DNA from: Monocercomonoides exilis
Taxonomy: Eukaryota > Preaxostyla > Oxymonadida > Polymastigidae
Length of the DNA stretch: 64,000 bases
Assembly (NCBI GenBank): GCA_001643675.2
Contig: LSRY02000015.1
Coordinates: 1,690,001 to 1,754,000 of the forward strand
Direction: 5' to 3'
Both the position numbers and the translations under genes were made by a program. The notes under the pieces were generated by a model. That model had not been told where the DNA came from, made no database searches, and was given only the letters and a program-made list of their open reading frames with translations. Shown one piece after another: positions 33,908-43,978 of this stretch. Within the stretch, counting starts at the first letter, position 1. Each line of letters opens with the position of its first letter.

Positions 33908-35956
33908 ATGCTTGCTTTATTTATTGCATTAACAATAATTTCAAAAGGGAGTAGTGAATCTGATGCAATAACACTTTTTGTAGATGTTACTGGAAACGAT
34001 GACGGAGACTGCCAATCTTTAACATCTCCATGCAAAACTTTATTTTACGCAGTAAGCATTTCACAATTGGATATGATTTATAAAATTAATATGAGCACGG
34101 GAACGTTTTGCGAGCAAAGTTGCAGAATGGAGAATGCATCATTCAATATTTCTGGATGTCATTGGTGTAATATGTCGAGAGTTACACCAAAAAACATTTC
34201 ACAAAATGAGTTATTGAGTGTTAAAAATTGCGTATTGGAGATTTTCGATATGTTTGTTTTAACCCTGAATGAATATCCGGATGAGTTTTGTTTAATGCGT
34301 GTGGCTTCATCAAATTTTAAAGTTAGAAGCCTGGTCTTTAATCAAACTGGAGCTTCAACACAAGGCAGATTTTCGACTCCACTTTTTGCATGTGTGGATT
34401 CAAAGGGAGAATTTATTAACTGCATTATTATCGATAGATTAATTTACGAGATCAAATTAGAGGCGGAATGCAAAGAGATGTGTGAATGGAATTACGGACT
34501 TTTAAATTTTAGTTCTTCAGAAGTTTTGTTAAGCGGTTGTGTTTTTGATTCAACAAGCAATGGATCAATTTTTGCATATAAGTCAAATGTAACATTGACC
34601 AAACCATATTTTTCACGCTTATCACCTCTATTTAAGGGATTTGAGTCAATGAAAAGAAACTTTAGGTGCGTAGGTGGAGGAAAGCTAACAACTAATGATG
34701 CGAAGACCGATGAGCATAATCATACTTCGCTGTGGTTTGATACAAAAGAATGCCAAGTTGAAGGAGCAGACATATCACGAAATGGAACATATCCTTTTTA
34801 CAAGCCTGAAGTGACAACCGGGCTAGTGAACGTTTCATTTCGTAATAATTTAACTTCTGAACTTTCTAGCAATGGAACAAAACATTATGACGTAACTCTG
34901 AAGGGAAGACATTTGGAAAAATGCGATCTTGAAATATTCTATTATTCAGGCTATAATAAAGATCTTCCAACATTTGAAATACCAAGAATTTTGGAGCATA
35001 AATCAGAAACGCAGCTAACATTTACAGTCGCTGCCTCAAATGTCTCGAAAACAGGGTCAAAGATTTTATTACGTTTGGCCTTTCCATTTATGAAATCATA
35101 TGGTATTTTGGGAAATGAACTTTCTTACGCAAAGCCTGATTGGGACGGTCCTGAACCTGAACCTGAACCTGAACCTGAACCAGATCCTGAACCCGAGCCA
35201 GAACCAGAACCAGAGCCAGAACCAGAACCAGAGCCAGAACCAGAACCCAAGCCGACTCCAACACCAACGCCTTCACCTCCTCCATCCCCGTCTAATAATG
35301 GTTCACATTCAAGCTCTGTGAAAGTGAGTTCAGTTTACTGGGTATTTATCTTAATTTACTCATTGTGCGCAGTTTGTGGAATGGTTGTGTTTGTTTGTAT
35401 AGTTGTGTGCGTTGTGAAAGCATGCAGAAAGTCGAGCAGACGATCTCAATATGTGAATACGGATGGAGTAATAAATGCAAACGATGCCTTGCATGGAGTT
35501 CAGCCTGTACCGTTTTCCGAAGGCAACAGAAACGTTGCTGCACCCACAAATGTTGAGATGATTAGCATGCCACCTGGACAGAAAGGATTTCATATGGCCA
35601 TACCGCAGCAGATGGCAATGCCTCAGTATGCGTTTCCTGGTGCATCTCAGGTTGTTGCATCAACCATCATTTTGCCTCCTCCTCCTCCATCTCATGCTAT
35701 TCAAATTGGGAACCAAGAAAACCAGGTCCAGTTATCCCAGCCGCAACAGCAGACTCAGCTGCCACCGCAACCTCAACAACCACAGCTTCCTCAGCAACTC
35801 CAACAATTACCGCTAAATATACCCATGAATAAAATGTATGTTTGCTCATATCCTCCAATGCAAGGAACGAACCCCAGATACTATCTTCCAGGTCCAATTT
35901 CTTTACCTCAGCCAATTTGTCAAATTCAAATGCAGAATCCAAATGATAGTTATTAA
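33908..35956 (+). CDS. Single-span surface glycoprotein with Pro-Glu stalk, related to the giant receptors
   Basis: This 682-residue protein starts with a signal peptide (MLALFIALTIISKGSSESDA), directly followed by one module signature (LFVDVTGNDD...SPCKTLFYAV). The ectodomain ends with the family's membrane-proximal block (KRNFRCVGGG...SLWFDTKEC...PFYKPEV). A Pro-Glu dipeptide stalk at about residues 415-450 then changes into Thr/Pro repeats. One membrane span lies at about 476-503 (YWVFILIYSLCAVCGMVVFV). The cytoplasmic tail of about 180 residues is rich in Gln and Pro (PPPPPS, QPQQQTQLPPQPQQ) and could bind WW, SH3 or EVH1-type partners. There is no kinase domain. It is divergently paired with the 887-residue relative, which suggests co-expression. 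The Pro-Glu repeat is prone to length change. Confidence 0.88.
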   Translation: MLALFIALTIISKGSSESDAITLFVDVTGNDDGDCQSLTSPCKTLFYAVSISQLDMIYKINMSTGTFCEQSCRMENASFNISGCHWCNMSRVTPKNISQNELLSVKNCVLEIFDMFVLTLNEYPDEFCLMRVASSNFKVRSLVFNQTGASTQGRFSTPLFACVDSKGEFINCIIIDRLIYEIKLEAECKEMCEWNYGLLNFSSSEVLLSGCVFDSTSNGSIFAYKSNVTLTKPYFSRLSPLFKGFESMKRNFRCVGGGKLTTNDAKTDEHNHTSLWFDTKECQVEGADISRNGTYPFYKPEVTTGLVNVSFRNNLTSELSSNGTKHYDVTLKGRHLEKCDLEIFYYSGYNKDLPTFEIPRILEHKSETQLTFTVAASNVSKTGSKILLRLAFPFMKSYGILGNELSYAKPDWDGPEPEPEPEPEPDPEPEPEPEPEPEPEPEPEPEPKPTPTPTPSPPPSPSNNGSHSSSVKVSSVYWVFILIYSLCAVCGMVVFVCIVVCVVKACRKSSRRSQYVNTDGVINANDALHGVQPVPFSEGNRNVAAPTNVEMISMPPGQKGFHMAIPQQMAMPQYAFPGASQVVASTIILPPPPPSHAIQIGNQENQVQLSQPQQQTQLPPQPQQPQLPQQLQQLPLNIPMNKMYVCSYPPMQGTNPRYYLPGPISLPQPICQIQMQNPNDSY

Positions 35957-38616
35957 GTTAGATTCAAGTTTTTGTTGTTAATCAGTGAAGAAAAATTGTC
36001 AATCTGCCAATACTTTTTGTATTGGTTTATAATTTTGTTTTATTATTTATGAAATTAATATTTCCTTTTCAATTCTCGAAAAGTATTTTGAAATTTTCTC
36101 TGAATTAATTTGTATTTTCAGTTTTGTTTTTTCATTATCATTAGCTGTGCTTATTTTCTACATAAGTGTTAATTGAGCGATTAATTTGTTTTTAATTTTT
36201 TGCAGCAAAATTGGTAAATTGGCACTTTATGTGCTCTTTGTTATCTAGTAATATAATTGAAAATTTTGTTTTAATAATAAATATTTGAAAACCAAAATTA
36301 TTAGAACTCAAGCATGCTGAGCATTTTCAAAAATAATAATAATTGTAATAATTATAAAGTTAAAAATAAACATGAATATAACAGTGCAAATCCTTGTTTT
36401 CTCTTTTTTTTTATTTCATTTTCAATATGCCTTTCATTATGGAAATGATGTTTAATTTGCTCAATACCAATTAGAAATAAAATGAAAACCTGATTTCATC
36501 ACATGAGTGATAATTTTTTTTCAAAACCAACAACACCAAAAAATTTTGGTTCGAAAAAAAGAAATTCGTTTTCGGAATAAATAATTTCAAAATCGATAAT
36601 TAATCACACAATTTCGAAACGATGAAAATTTTGATTATAAGAATAATTTGCATCGTGTGATTCACATGCACATTTTTATTTGTGTTCAGACAACTTTTAT
36701 TTCACTATATGGGGGAAAATACGGACTTTCAAGATTTTTATGCACAAAGCAAGAAAAAATTGTTTATCTAATAACATTTTTAAACTTAACCAGATTTCAA
36801 AATAAATTTGATTTTCATATCTGCAAGCAAATATCATTGATATAATAACATCATGCTGTGTGACATTACATGTATTTCAAAAAATAAACCTATTTTTTTC
36901 AAATTTTTTTATCACAAAAATATCATTTAAAGTGTAAAATTTTTCTATGAAAATGCCTGAAGTCAAATATTTTGTCCCATATTTTTTTTATTTTTTGGAT
37001 TTTTCAATTTGAAAGTTATAAGAAAGAAACAAGCGACATTGAACTTATTTTTTTAGTTTTTTGATATGGGCGATTATTTTTGAAAACATAACTTTTTTCG
37101 AAGTGTTTATTTTTCGAAGGTTGTTTGTTTCTGGGAAGAGATTTGGTTTCAAAATGCAAAAAATTATCAGAACTATTTCGAAGACAAATATTTAATCTGA
37201 ATAAAAAACGATGATATTTTTTATAATCCTTTTCTCTGTTCACTGTTATTTTTATGAAATTCAAGAAAAATTTATGAACCGAAATATTTGAAGGAAAAAA
37301 TATGATTTCAAAAATAATCTCCCATATTCATGAAATGAAAAATATTGACTATCATATTAAACAGTAATTTTTAATGCATTATTTACAAAGAAAAATTAAA
37401 AAAATATTATTTCATGAAAACTTCAAAATTTCGTTATTCAAAAGAAATGATTAAACAGTTATCAATTTCAGATCAAATATTTTTTGTGGTGTGAATGACA
37501 TTTTTTTGTTATTAATAAAAATCATAACAAATTAATGTTCAAACAATCTTCAAAAAACCACATTGTTTTTTCATTTTTAAGTTTTATCATGAATTATTGT
37601 TTGATGCTTTTAAAAAATTTCATCACATCATTTTTTTATATCCATCATCATAAAATGGAAAAAAAATTTCAAAAATTATTTTCGTAATCTTATTATTATT
37701 TTTCGAAAATGAATTATTTTATTTCGAATAAGTATTATTTGTGGTGTATTTCTAAGAAAAATTTCTTTGAAAAATTTGTGACATTGAACCAAATGACTGA
37801 CACATCAATGGAACATCCTTTTTAAGTTTTTCAACGTTTTTTAATTTGAAACGATTTCTTCAACAATTATTGCAACAAGTTTGACAGTTTCACAGAAATA
37901 AACACATTTATGAGACATTTTCTTGTTATTATCCGAAGTTGAAGACAATTTGTTTTTCTGAAAGACATTCAAAAGCATAATGCGCTTTTTGCGTGAAGCT
38001 TCTGTTATTTAAAATAAAAACGAATCAAAATTCTTTTGTGATGAATTTTTCGAAAAAAAATTCATTTTGACATCGACTATTTTTACCTATCGAAGACATT
38101 TGCAAATGGAAAAACAGTTATTCTTTTGTATGTTTGTTTTTTATTTGTAAAATGAATTAAAAATGAGTTGGCTTCCATTCATTTATCCCTTCATATCTTC
38201 TTTCTCGTTCTTTGTTCGCTTTCAATTTCGAAATATTTGGTCAAATTTTTATTTTTAATTCAGTTATCGAAATTGATTATTTTTTTGTAATTAAAAGTGA
38301 TGATGCGCAAATAATATTCATGCTTGCCATATCACATATGTGGAAACGATCTTCAAAACAGTGAACTTTTATATTCATATTCGTTCATTTCAAACATATT
38401 TGAATGTGATTGAATATTTCGAAAGGAATAGTAAAGAAAATTGGTTTTTGAACAAGTGCGGATTTGTGCGCCAATTTGAAAATAACCTTTTCTTTTCTTT
38501 TTCTTTTTTTGATACAAACCATCGAGAAAACTGAAATTGTGATAAAATCCATTTCTTAAAGAAATAATGAAGGTCATGTGATTGAATCCTATTTTAATTA
38601 AATATGTATTTTTATT
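35957..38616. other. AT-rich intergenic region left of the DIRS element
   Basis: About 2.66 kb with no supported gene. It holds one MITE (37067-37323). The remainder is AT-rich single-copy-looking DNA. Confidence 0.6.
37067..37323. mobile_element. MITE of the TGGGTGATT family (copy 2)
   Basis: Exactly 257 bp like copy 1, with ends TGGGCGATTATTTTTGAAAA and the reverse complement of TGGGAGATTATTTTTGAAAT, flanked by TA on both sides. Subterminal sequence (CATAACTTTTTTCG, GAACCGAAA) is also shared with copy 1, while the middle has diverged. Confidence 0.85.
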
Positions 38617-38679
38617 AAAAAAGAAAGTGGAGAATCAATTCCTTCTCTTTTTGAGAGACGCCACAATCTATGGGTCAGT
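38617..38679 (-). repeat. DIRS terminal inverted repeat, 3' end of element
   Basis: About 63 bp ending in CGCCACAATCTATGGGTCAGT. The 46-base core is the inverse of the repeat at the other end; the outer bases AAAAAAGAAAGTGGAGAATC differ between the ends, as is usual for DIRS. Confidence 0.88.
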
Positions 38680-38825
38680 CACCCATTTGTGTGTTTTGGT
38701 GAATTGGATAAAAAACCGCTTTGCGCTTATAAAACCAAAAAGCGCAAAGAGAAGGAACAACAAAAACATCAACAGTTTTGAAAACAGAACTTCAAAGGGT
38801 GGGAGTGAAAACGGTGGTGGGCAAA

Positions 38826-38923
38826 GAGAAGGAATTGATTCTCCACTTTCTTTTTTAATTAAAGTGCATAAGCACCTTAATTATCAAGAAAGTGTTTCAT
38901 CAATTCCTTCTCTTTTTGAGAGA
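38826..38923 (-). repeat. DIRS internal complementary region
   Basis: About 98 bp complementary to both element ends in tandem. It is thought to align the termini and allow circularisation of the cDNA. It sits directly downstream of the recombinase stop at 38929. Confidence 0.88.
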
Positions 38924-38928
38924 ATCAA

Positions 38929-40362
38929 TTAGTTGGATGATGAAGCCATCATTACTACCACAGTGTGCGTCTTCTTTGCGTTGTTGCTCTCTTCCTCCTT
39001 TTTTGCTTGTGATCTTGTTCGAATAATGAATTGTTCTCCAAGTGACTTCTGTTCCTCCATCTCCTCATCAGGCTCGTCTACTCTAGAAGGGAATTCAACA
39101 GAATTTTTAGCTTCTTCCTCACTCAAACCTGGCTTCATCAGGCGCTTCTTATCCCTCAGTACCATCCCAGATTCCATTTCTCGTCTCTCCTTTTTGTTCT
39201 TCTGGTCTCTGTCTGGTCTGATGCACATCTTGACACCATTTTCTGCACCCGGATTGTTTGCTAACTCTTCACTGGGAACATTCATAGTTGAGGCAATCAC
39301 TTTCCCCAAGGTTGAAGCAAGATTGGCCTTCACATAATGCTTCACCAAAGTGTCTGTTCTAGGGGAAAGACGGGCAAACTTCGCAATCTGAGTTGGTGGA
39401 ATTCCAGACATCGTTAGCGTTGAAAGCGTTGCAGCCTTTATTGAATAAGGAGTGAAATGGCCTGGAATTCCTGCTTCCTTCAACGTCTCCTTTGTTAATC
39501 GTCTAATACCTTTCACTGTAAGAGGATGAAAAGTCTCGGTATTTAAAAACAATTTATTTCCATCTGGTTTTTTTTTCTTTATCTCTTCCCACAAAACTTG
39601 AATAGCCGAAGCTGGGCAAATTGTCGGGTTTTCATTTAAAAAAGGAACTGCAATCTCTGTTCGATTAAGCGATGTTTTTAGCCTTGTGTCTAGATATATT
39701 CCTTCCTGCTCGAATCTGGATCGTTCCATATCTACTCTTTCCAACTCTGTAAACCTGCACGCAGTGAATAACATGGTGAGCACAATGGCTTTCATTGTCA
39801 GATGTTTGAAACTCAAGCTTTGATTTTCTCCAAGATTAGAAAAGAATGTCAGAATGGTCTTCGGATTCCAAATTTCTTGGACCTTCTTTTTTCTTGACTT
39901 CTCTGTTCTTCTAAACACTCTAAACAATATTTTTATTATCGGAATATCCCCTAAATTTGTGTTGTAAACCAAGCTTGTGAAAAATGAAACTGCTGAGCGG
40001 ATGAGCTGCAAACATGACAGCTTCATTCCATTGTCTCTAAGGGTAATAAATATACTGGAACATCGAGCTGCCCACTCGTGAATATCCTCTGGAATTATGC
40101 CCATATCACTCTTCTCCCACTGTTCTCCAAAATGCGCGAAGCCGAATAAATATCCATCCCACGTCGACTGAGCAATTCCCGATATGCACTCCTCTGCCAA
40201 TGAAACTGGGAAAGATCTTTCTTCCAACGCCCTTCTCCACCAGCTCTCGCCTTTAACTCTGGTGGATTGATCAATATGACTCTTAACCGGCCTGGAGGAA
40301 GACATGCACCTGTGCTTGCCATTGATGGACCCTTTCTCAGTACTGTTCTCAGACTCCTCCAT
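38929..40362 (-). CDS. DIRS tyrosine recombinase
   Basis: About 477 residues if started at the ATG at 40362; the frame stays open upstream to 41811 (960 codons), lying over the RT-RNase H coding region in another frame, which is a hallmark of DIRS elements. The catalytic core includes the first Arg in ACRFTELERV, a Lys in the following strand (RLKTSLNRTEI) and the Tyr nucleophile in LVKHYVKANL. The second catalytic box is unusual: where H-x-x-R is expected, this protein has YSIK (FTPYSIKAATLSTLTMSGI). The C-terminal about 100 residues are charged and low-complexity. The enzyme would integrate the circular cDNA without a target-site duplication. The true start codon is uncertain because of the overlap. 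Confidence 0.82.
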   Translation of the reverse strand: MEESENSTEKGSINGKHRCMSSSRPVKSHIDQSTRVKGESWWRRALEERSFPVSLAEECISGIAQSTWDGYLFGFAHFGEQWEKSDMGIIPEDIHEWAARCSSIFITLRDNGMKLSCLQLIRSAVSFFTSLVYNTNLGDIPIIKILFRVFRRTEKSRKKKVQEIWNPKTILTFFSNLGENQSLSFKHLTMKAIVLTMLFTACRFTELERVDMERSRFEQEGIYLDTRLKTSLNRTEIAVPFLNENPTICPASAIQVLWEEIKKKKPDGNKLFLNTETFHPLTVKGIRRLTKETLKEAGIPGHFTPYSIKAATLSTLTMSGIPPTQIAKFARLSPRTDTLVKHYVKANLASTLGKVIASTMNVPSEELANNPGAENGVKMCIRPDRDQKNKKERREMESGMVLRDKKRLMKPGLSEEEAKNSVEFPSRVDEPDEEMEEQKSLGEQFIIRTRSQAKKEEESNNAKKTHTVVVMMASSSN

Positions 40363-42329
40363 TCGAATGTCCGAAGAGGCGTCTTCTCCAATAGCACATC
40401 CCAGTTCTGCCCCTTCCAGTTCGGCAGGAGTAATACTACTGGTACTCTCTCCTTCTGTGCCTTCCGAATCGTCATTGGTATCAGGGGAACTGGGGGGTGT
40501 GCAAGAACGCACTCGTTCTTCCATGGATATGCTAGACCGTCTTCTCCCAATGGGCTTCCAATTCCGCACCAACGATCGACCTTGTGGTTGTGTTGAGCTG
40601 CAAAGGCGTCCAGCGTAGGAGTAACTTGAAGAACAGACAAGATTTCTTTGAGCTCGCTGTCTGCAATGCTGTAGTCTCCTGCTCTTTCCAGCCGGGACAA
40701 AGCATCGGCTCTTGTGTTTCGCAATCCGGGGAGATGAACTGCTCTCAGGACTATCTTCAGTTTCTCCTTCAATGTCCATATCCTTTTGAGTGTTTGACGG
40801 AGATTCCTTCCTGCATTCCATCTGTTCACGTTGAAAACGACTGCCGAGTTGTCTGAACGAAGTTGCAACTGTGAAATCCGATTCTCTGCTAGGATTGGTG
40901 CAAAATATGTTAGGGCAAGTTCCACAGCTTTTAGTTCTCTGAAGTTGGATGATCGGTTTTTCACAGCGAATGGAAAACGACTGTGACAATCTAGTGACAT
41001 TCTGTTTAGTCTGAGGGTTGCTCCCCAGGAGCTTTCTGATGCATCTGTGGTTAGCACTGCTTCTGGAATAAACATTGGATTTTATCTGCGTCTGGGGTTC
41101 TTCCTCAATGTCCATCTCCATCTTCTTATCTGCAGGAGGATTGACGCATTCAGCTTCATCATTCCATCCCATCCGTTTGTTAAAACTCCTTTCTGCAACA
41201 ATTTGAAGATTGGTTGGAGGTACAAAGATGCGTCTGGCAGAACGAAGCGTGTAGAACTGAGCTTTCCCACGAATGATGCGAAATCCTTCACTCTGACAGT
41301 CTTGGCTCTTATGCACCTTCTCTCCCACTTGTGACACAGCTCTCGCGCTGCCTTTCTTCTTTCCTTCGTTAGACACACATCGAAGCTGGTTGTATTCCAT
41401 TCGAATCCAAGGAAGCTGAACTGCGAACTCAGTATGAGGTTGCACTTCTTCTTGTTTATCAGCAGACCAAGGCTTTCCAAAAATACGATTATCTCCTGTA
41501 TTATGTTCTTCAAGATTTGCTGATCTTGATACAGAAAAAGTTGGTCGTCCAAATAGGCAATGACTCTGACATCCCATCTCCTTCTTATCTCCGCTGTCAC
41601 CTTCCTCATAATATGTGTGAACAGACGCGGTGCATCTACAAAGCCGAAAGGCATGCCTTTGAAGGAGTAGTCTTTTCCCATGAATCTGAAAGCAAGATAG
41701 GGAATTAGTTCTCTTGAAACTGGAATTAAATAATAAGCTTGTTCCAAGTCTAGGGATACTGCGTAATCTTTCCGTCTTATTAGCCGTTCTACTGTTTTTT
41801 CTCCGTCTCACTTGAAATGTGTTCTCTTCACTGCTGCGTTTAGTTTCCGACTATCGAGAATTTGTCTCCAGCTGCCTGACTTCTTTTGAATGAGGAATAC
41901 ATTGTTTCTGTATTTCACATCCTTCTGCTCCATTGGGATAACAACTCCTGTTCGTAACTGTTCTTCCAATATTTTCTTGAATTCCTCGATCTTTTGTTGG
42001 TTGAGAAGACACGCTCCATCTTTGAACTGGGCTCTGCTGAGAGCTTTCCTGGACTGCTTGCTTTTCCACATGGCCTGCACTCCATTGCTTATCAATTTCT
42101 CTCCTCCGATTCGCTTCCATGCTGAGAGAAACAAAGCGGTTCTCCCTCCAATGTGCCTCCTCTGCTCTGTTTCCTTGTGAACTGGACCTAAAATTGTTGA
42201 CGCACCCCTGGTCTCCTGCTCCAACTGCTCTGGTTCCTCCTTCTTCCGAATTGATGTCTTCTTGTGGGGGCTGAGGACCGGGGGTATCTCCGAAAAAACC
42301 GTGTATTTGTGTGAGAAATGGGATAACAA
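40095..42329 (-). pseudogene. DIRS reverse transcriptase-RNase H, interrupted by two in-frame stops
   Basis: One reading frame carries, in order: the DIRS RT N-terminal block (GGRTALFLSAWKRIGGEKLI), the fingers (FLIQKKSGSWRQILDSRKLN), motif A (SLDLEQAYYLIPV), the catalytic YLDD box, RNase H (LTTDASESSWGA, ELKAVELAL, RSDNSAVVF, NTRADALSR), and the C-terminal DIRS domain (TLDAFAAQHNHKVDRW...LLLPNWKGQNW). A TGA at 41808-41810 interrupts between fingers and motif A, and a TAA at 41082-41084 separates RT from RNase H. Apart from those two codons the frame is continuous, so decay is recent or the stops are sequencing errors. The 5' end overlaps the Gag-like ORF by 142 bases. Confidence 0.85.
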
Positions 42330-43102
42330 AATCTTCTTTGAAGTGTTCCTGGTTGTTCTCTAACAGGAGCCTGAACACGTGTAATAGGAAGTGCCGGTCT
42401 CTGGAAGCCTCTCTCTAGCTTGGCTTCCTGCCTTGTTTCTTTGAGAATCAGTTCCTGTCTCTCTGTGAGAATTCCCGTTGAAGCGTCTGTGCTCATCGCT
42501 GTGGCAGCCCTGAAACCAAACCTGCCTTGAATTCGAACCGTTCGTGCCTCTTGAAGAGCCCTGGTAATCATTATCAAGATGTCAGCTAGCCTTTGTTTTG
42601 CACCTTCACTTGAAGTCGGTATCTCGGCTAAACCTATGAGCGCAGCTTTTATCGCCTGGAAAAGAAAAATCTCCACCTTGTAACCCGCCTGATCTAATGC
42701 GTCGTTAATCCAGTTTTCTGTTCTCTTGGCAGTGGGCGGTTCAAGCGATAACAACGGGCTAAAATCCTGTGTCTTGTACTCCTCAACAACATCTTGAACG
42801 GATCTTGGGGAAATCCTTAGATCAAAAATTGAAATATTCGGCGTTTGTCCGAAAATATCCTCAAACTCCTGACAAATAAGTTGGGATATGTCTAACACAT
42901 CATCATTCTCCTTTCTGTCAGCTGAAGGGGTCAACTCCTGTGTTAAACCTTCCGATGAAGAAGGTGAAAAAATTGAAGAGGAAGAAAAGATGTTAGGTTG
43001 TGACAAGGTCCCTGGTTGGCTTTGCGCCCCACTGTGCTGCATTGCAGAATCAGCCGACGGCGTAAGTCCAACAATCGGAGGGAATTGCGAAGCAGACATC
43101 AT
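42188..43102 (-). CDS. DIRS Gag-like protein (ORF1)
   Basis: This 304-residue protein is the first ORF of the element; its ATG lies 16 bases inside the terminal repeat. The N-terminal 70 residues are Ser/Pro/Gln-rich. A helical middle follows (around AGYKVEIFLFQAIKAALIGL), and the tail is strongly basic (RRYPRSSAPTRRHQFGRRRN), fitting a nucleic-acid-binding capsid-like protein. No zinc knuckle is present. The call rests on position and composition, not on recognised homology. Confidence 0.75.
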   Translation of the reverse strand: MMSASQFPPIVGLTPSADSAMQHSGAQSQPGTLSQPNIFSSSSIFSPSSSEGLTQELTPSADRKENDDVLDISQLICQEFEDIFGQTPNISIFDLRISPRSVQDVVEEYKTQDFSPLLSLEPPTAKRTENWINDALDQAGYKVEIFLFQAIKAALIGLAEIPTSSEGAKQRLADILIMITRALQEARTVRIQGRFGFRAATAMSTDASTGILTERQELILKETRQEAKLERGFQRPALPITRVQAPVREQPGTLQRRFCYPISHTNTRFFRRYPRSSAPTRRHQFGRRRNQSSWSRRPGVRQQF

Positions 43103-43117
43103 TGATCAAATGTGGCT

Positions 43118-43208
43118 ACTGACCCATAGATTGTGGCGTCTCTCAAAAAGAGAAGGAATTGATGAAACACTTTCTTGATAATTAAGGTGCTTATGCACTT
43201 TAATTAAA
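43118..43208 (-). repeat. DIRS terminal inverted repeat, 5' end of element
   Basis: It starts ACTGACCCATAGATTGTGGC, runs through CTCAAAAAGAGAAGGAATTG, and ends in GTGCTTATGCACTTTAATT. The first 46 bases are inverse-identical to the other end. The element promoter should be here. Confidence 0.88.
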
Positions 43209-43978
43209 GTTTAAATTGAAAAAAAAATGTGAATATTTAAATTATCTTGAAATGAATATTGAATCATGAAAAATTACAACTTGGAAGCGATTTTTTGTAG
43301 CCATTATTTTAATTTATGCATTGGTGGAATTCACTTGGATGATTATGAGTTTTGTTTAAAGAGTTTTTGAAGTTATCTCATCGTCAATGATTTTTCAAAA
43401 GCAATTGTTTTCCATTCTATCGAAACGAACAAATTGCCGAAAATAAAAAAATAATCAGTATTGTTTATTACTGAGGGAAAAAATAAAAATAAGTTTTATG
43501 AATAAAAGTTGAATTGTATCGTTTTCTGAAAATAGAAACATTCATCAAAAGCCATAATGTCAAAAACAAAAATAATTTTTTGTTTCAAAAATTCAACAAA
43601 ATCTCGATATCTTGCATATAACCAGATGCGTTATACACCGATAAATAATTGTCTTTATAATTGAAATTTTATTTTTGAAATTCATCGAGCAATTCGAATT
43701 TTCATAAAATAGTTTGGGTTTTAAAAAAGTGTCAGTTTAGTTGAAACCCAATGAAACGTTTTGTAATGATAAATGTGAAATCGATCCCAAAATCTTATTC
43801 ATTTCATAACTGACAATACATCAATAACTTTTTCAAACATTAAATATAAAATTCATCTCTTTGAATTAATTTAAATTGAACATGTGAAACAAAGAAATTT
43901 CACATAATTTGTTTTGGACGAATAAAAATTCAAGAATATTGATGGATCAAAACCCAAACTTAGTGTTTATTTCATAAT
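43209..43978. other. AT-rich upstream region of the second giant receptor gene
   Basis: This 770-base stretch runs from the DIRS end to the receptor start codon. No gene is visible. The receptor promoter must lie here, so the DIRS element is inserted upstream of it. Confidence 0.55.

Larger units (their letters stand above)
38617..43208 (-). mobile_element. DIRS-type tyrosine-recombinase retrotransposon, nearly complete
   Basis: A 4.6-kb element reading right to left: Gag-like ORF, RT-RNase H ORF, and an overlapping tyrosine recombinase ORF. It has inverted terminal repeats (43118-43208 and 38617-38679) and, just after the last ORF, an internal complementary region (38826-38923). As DIRS biology predicts, the internal region is the complement of the two termini joined end to end: GGAATTGATTCTCCACTTTC from the left end, then AATTAAAGTGCATAAGCACC from the right end. 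No target-site duplication is seen, as expected for recombinase integration. The RT-RNase H frame has two stops, so this copy is probably not autonomous. Confidence 0.93.

Noticed and set aside
40267-41334. Plus-strand ORFs of about 100 codons within the DIRS element
   Set aside because: They are opposite-strand shadows of the RT-RNase H and recombinase frames.
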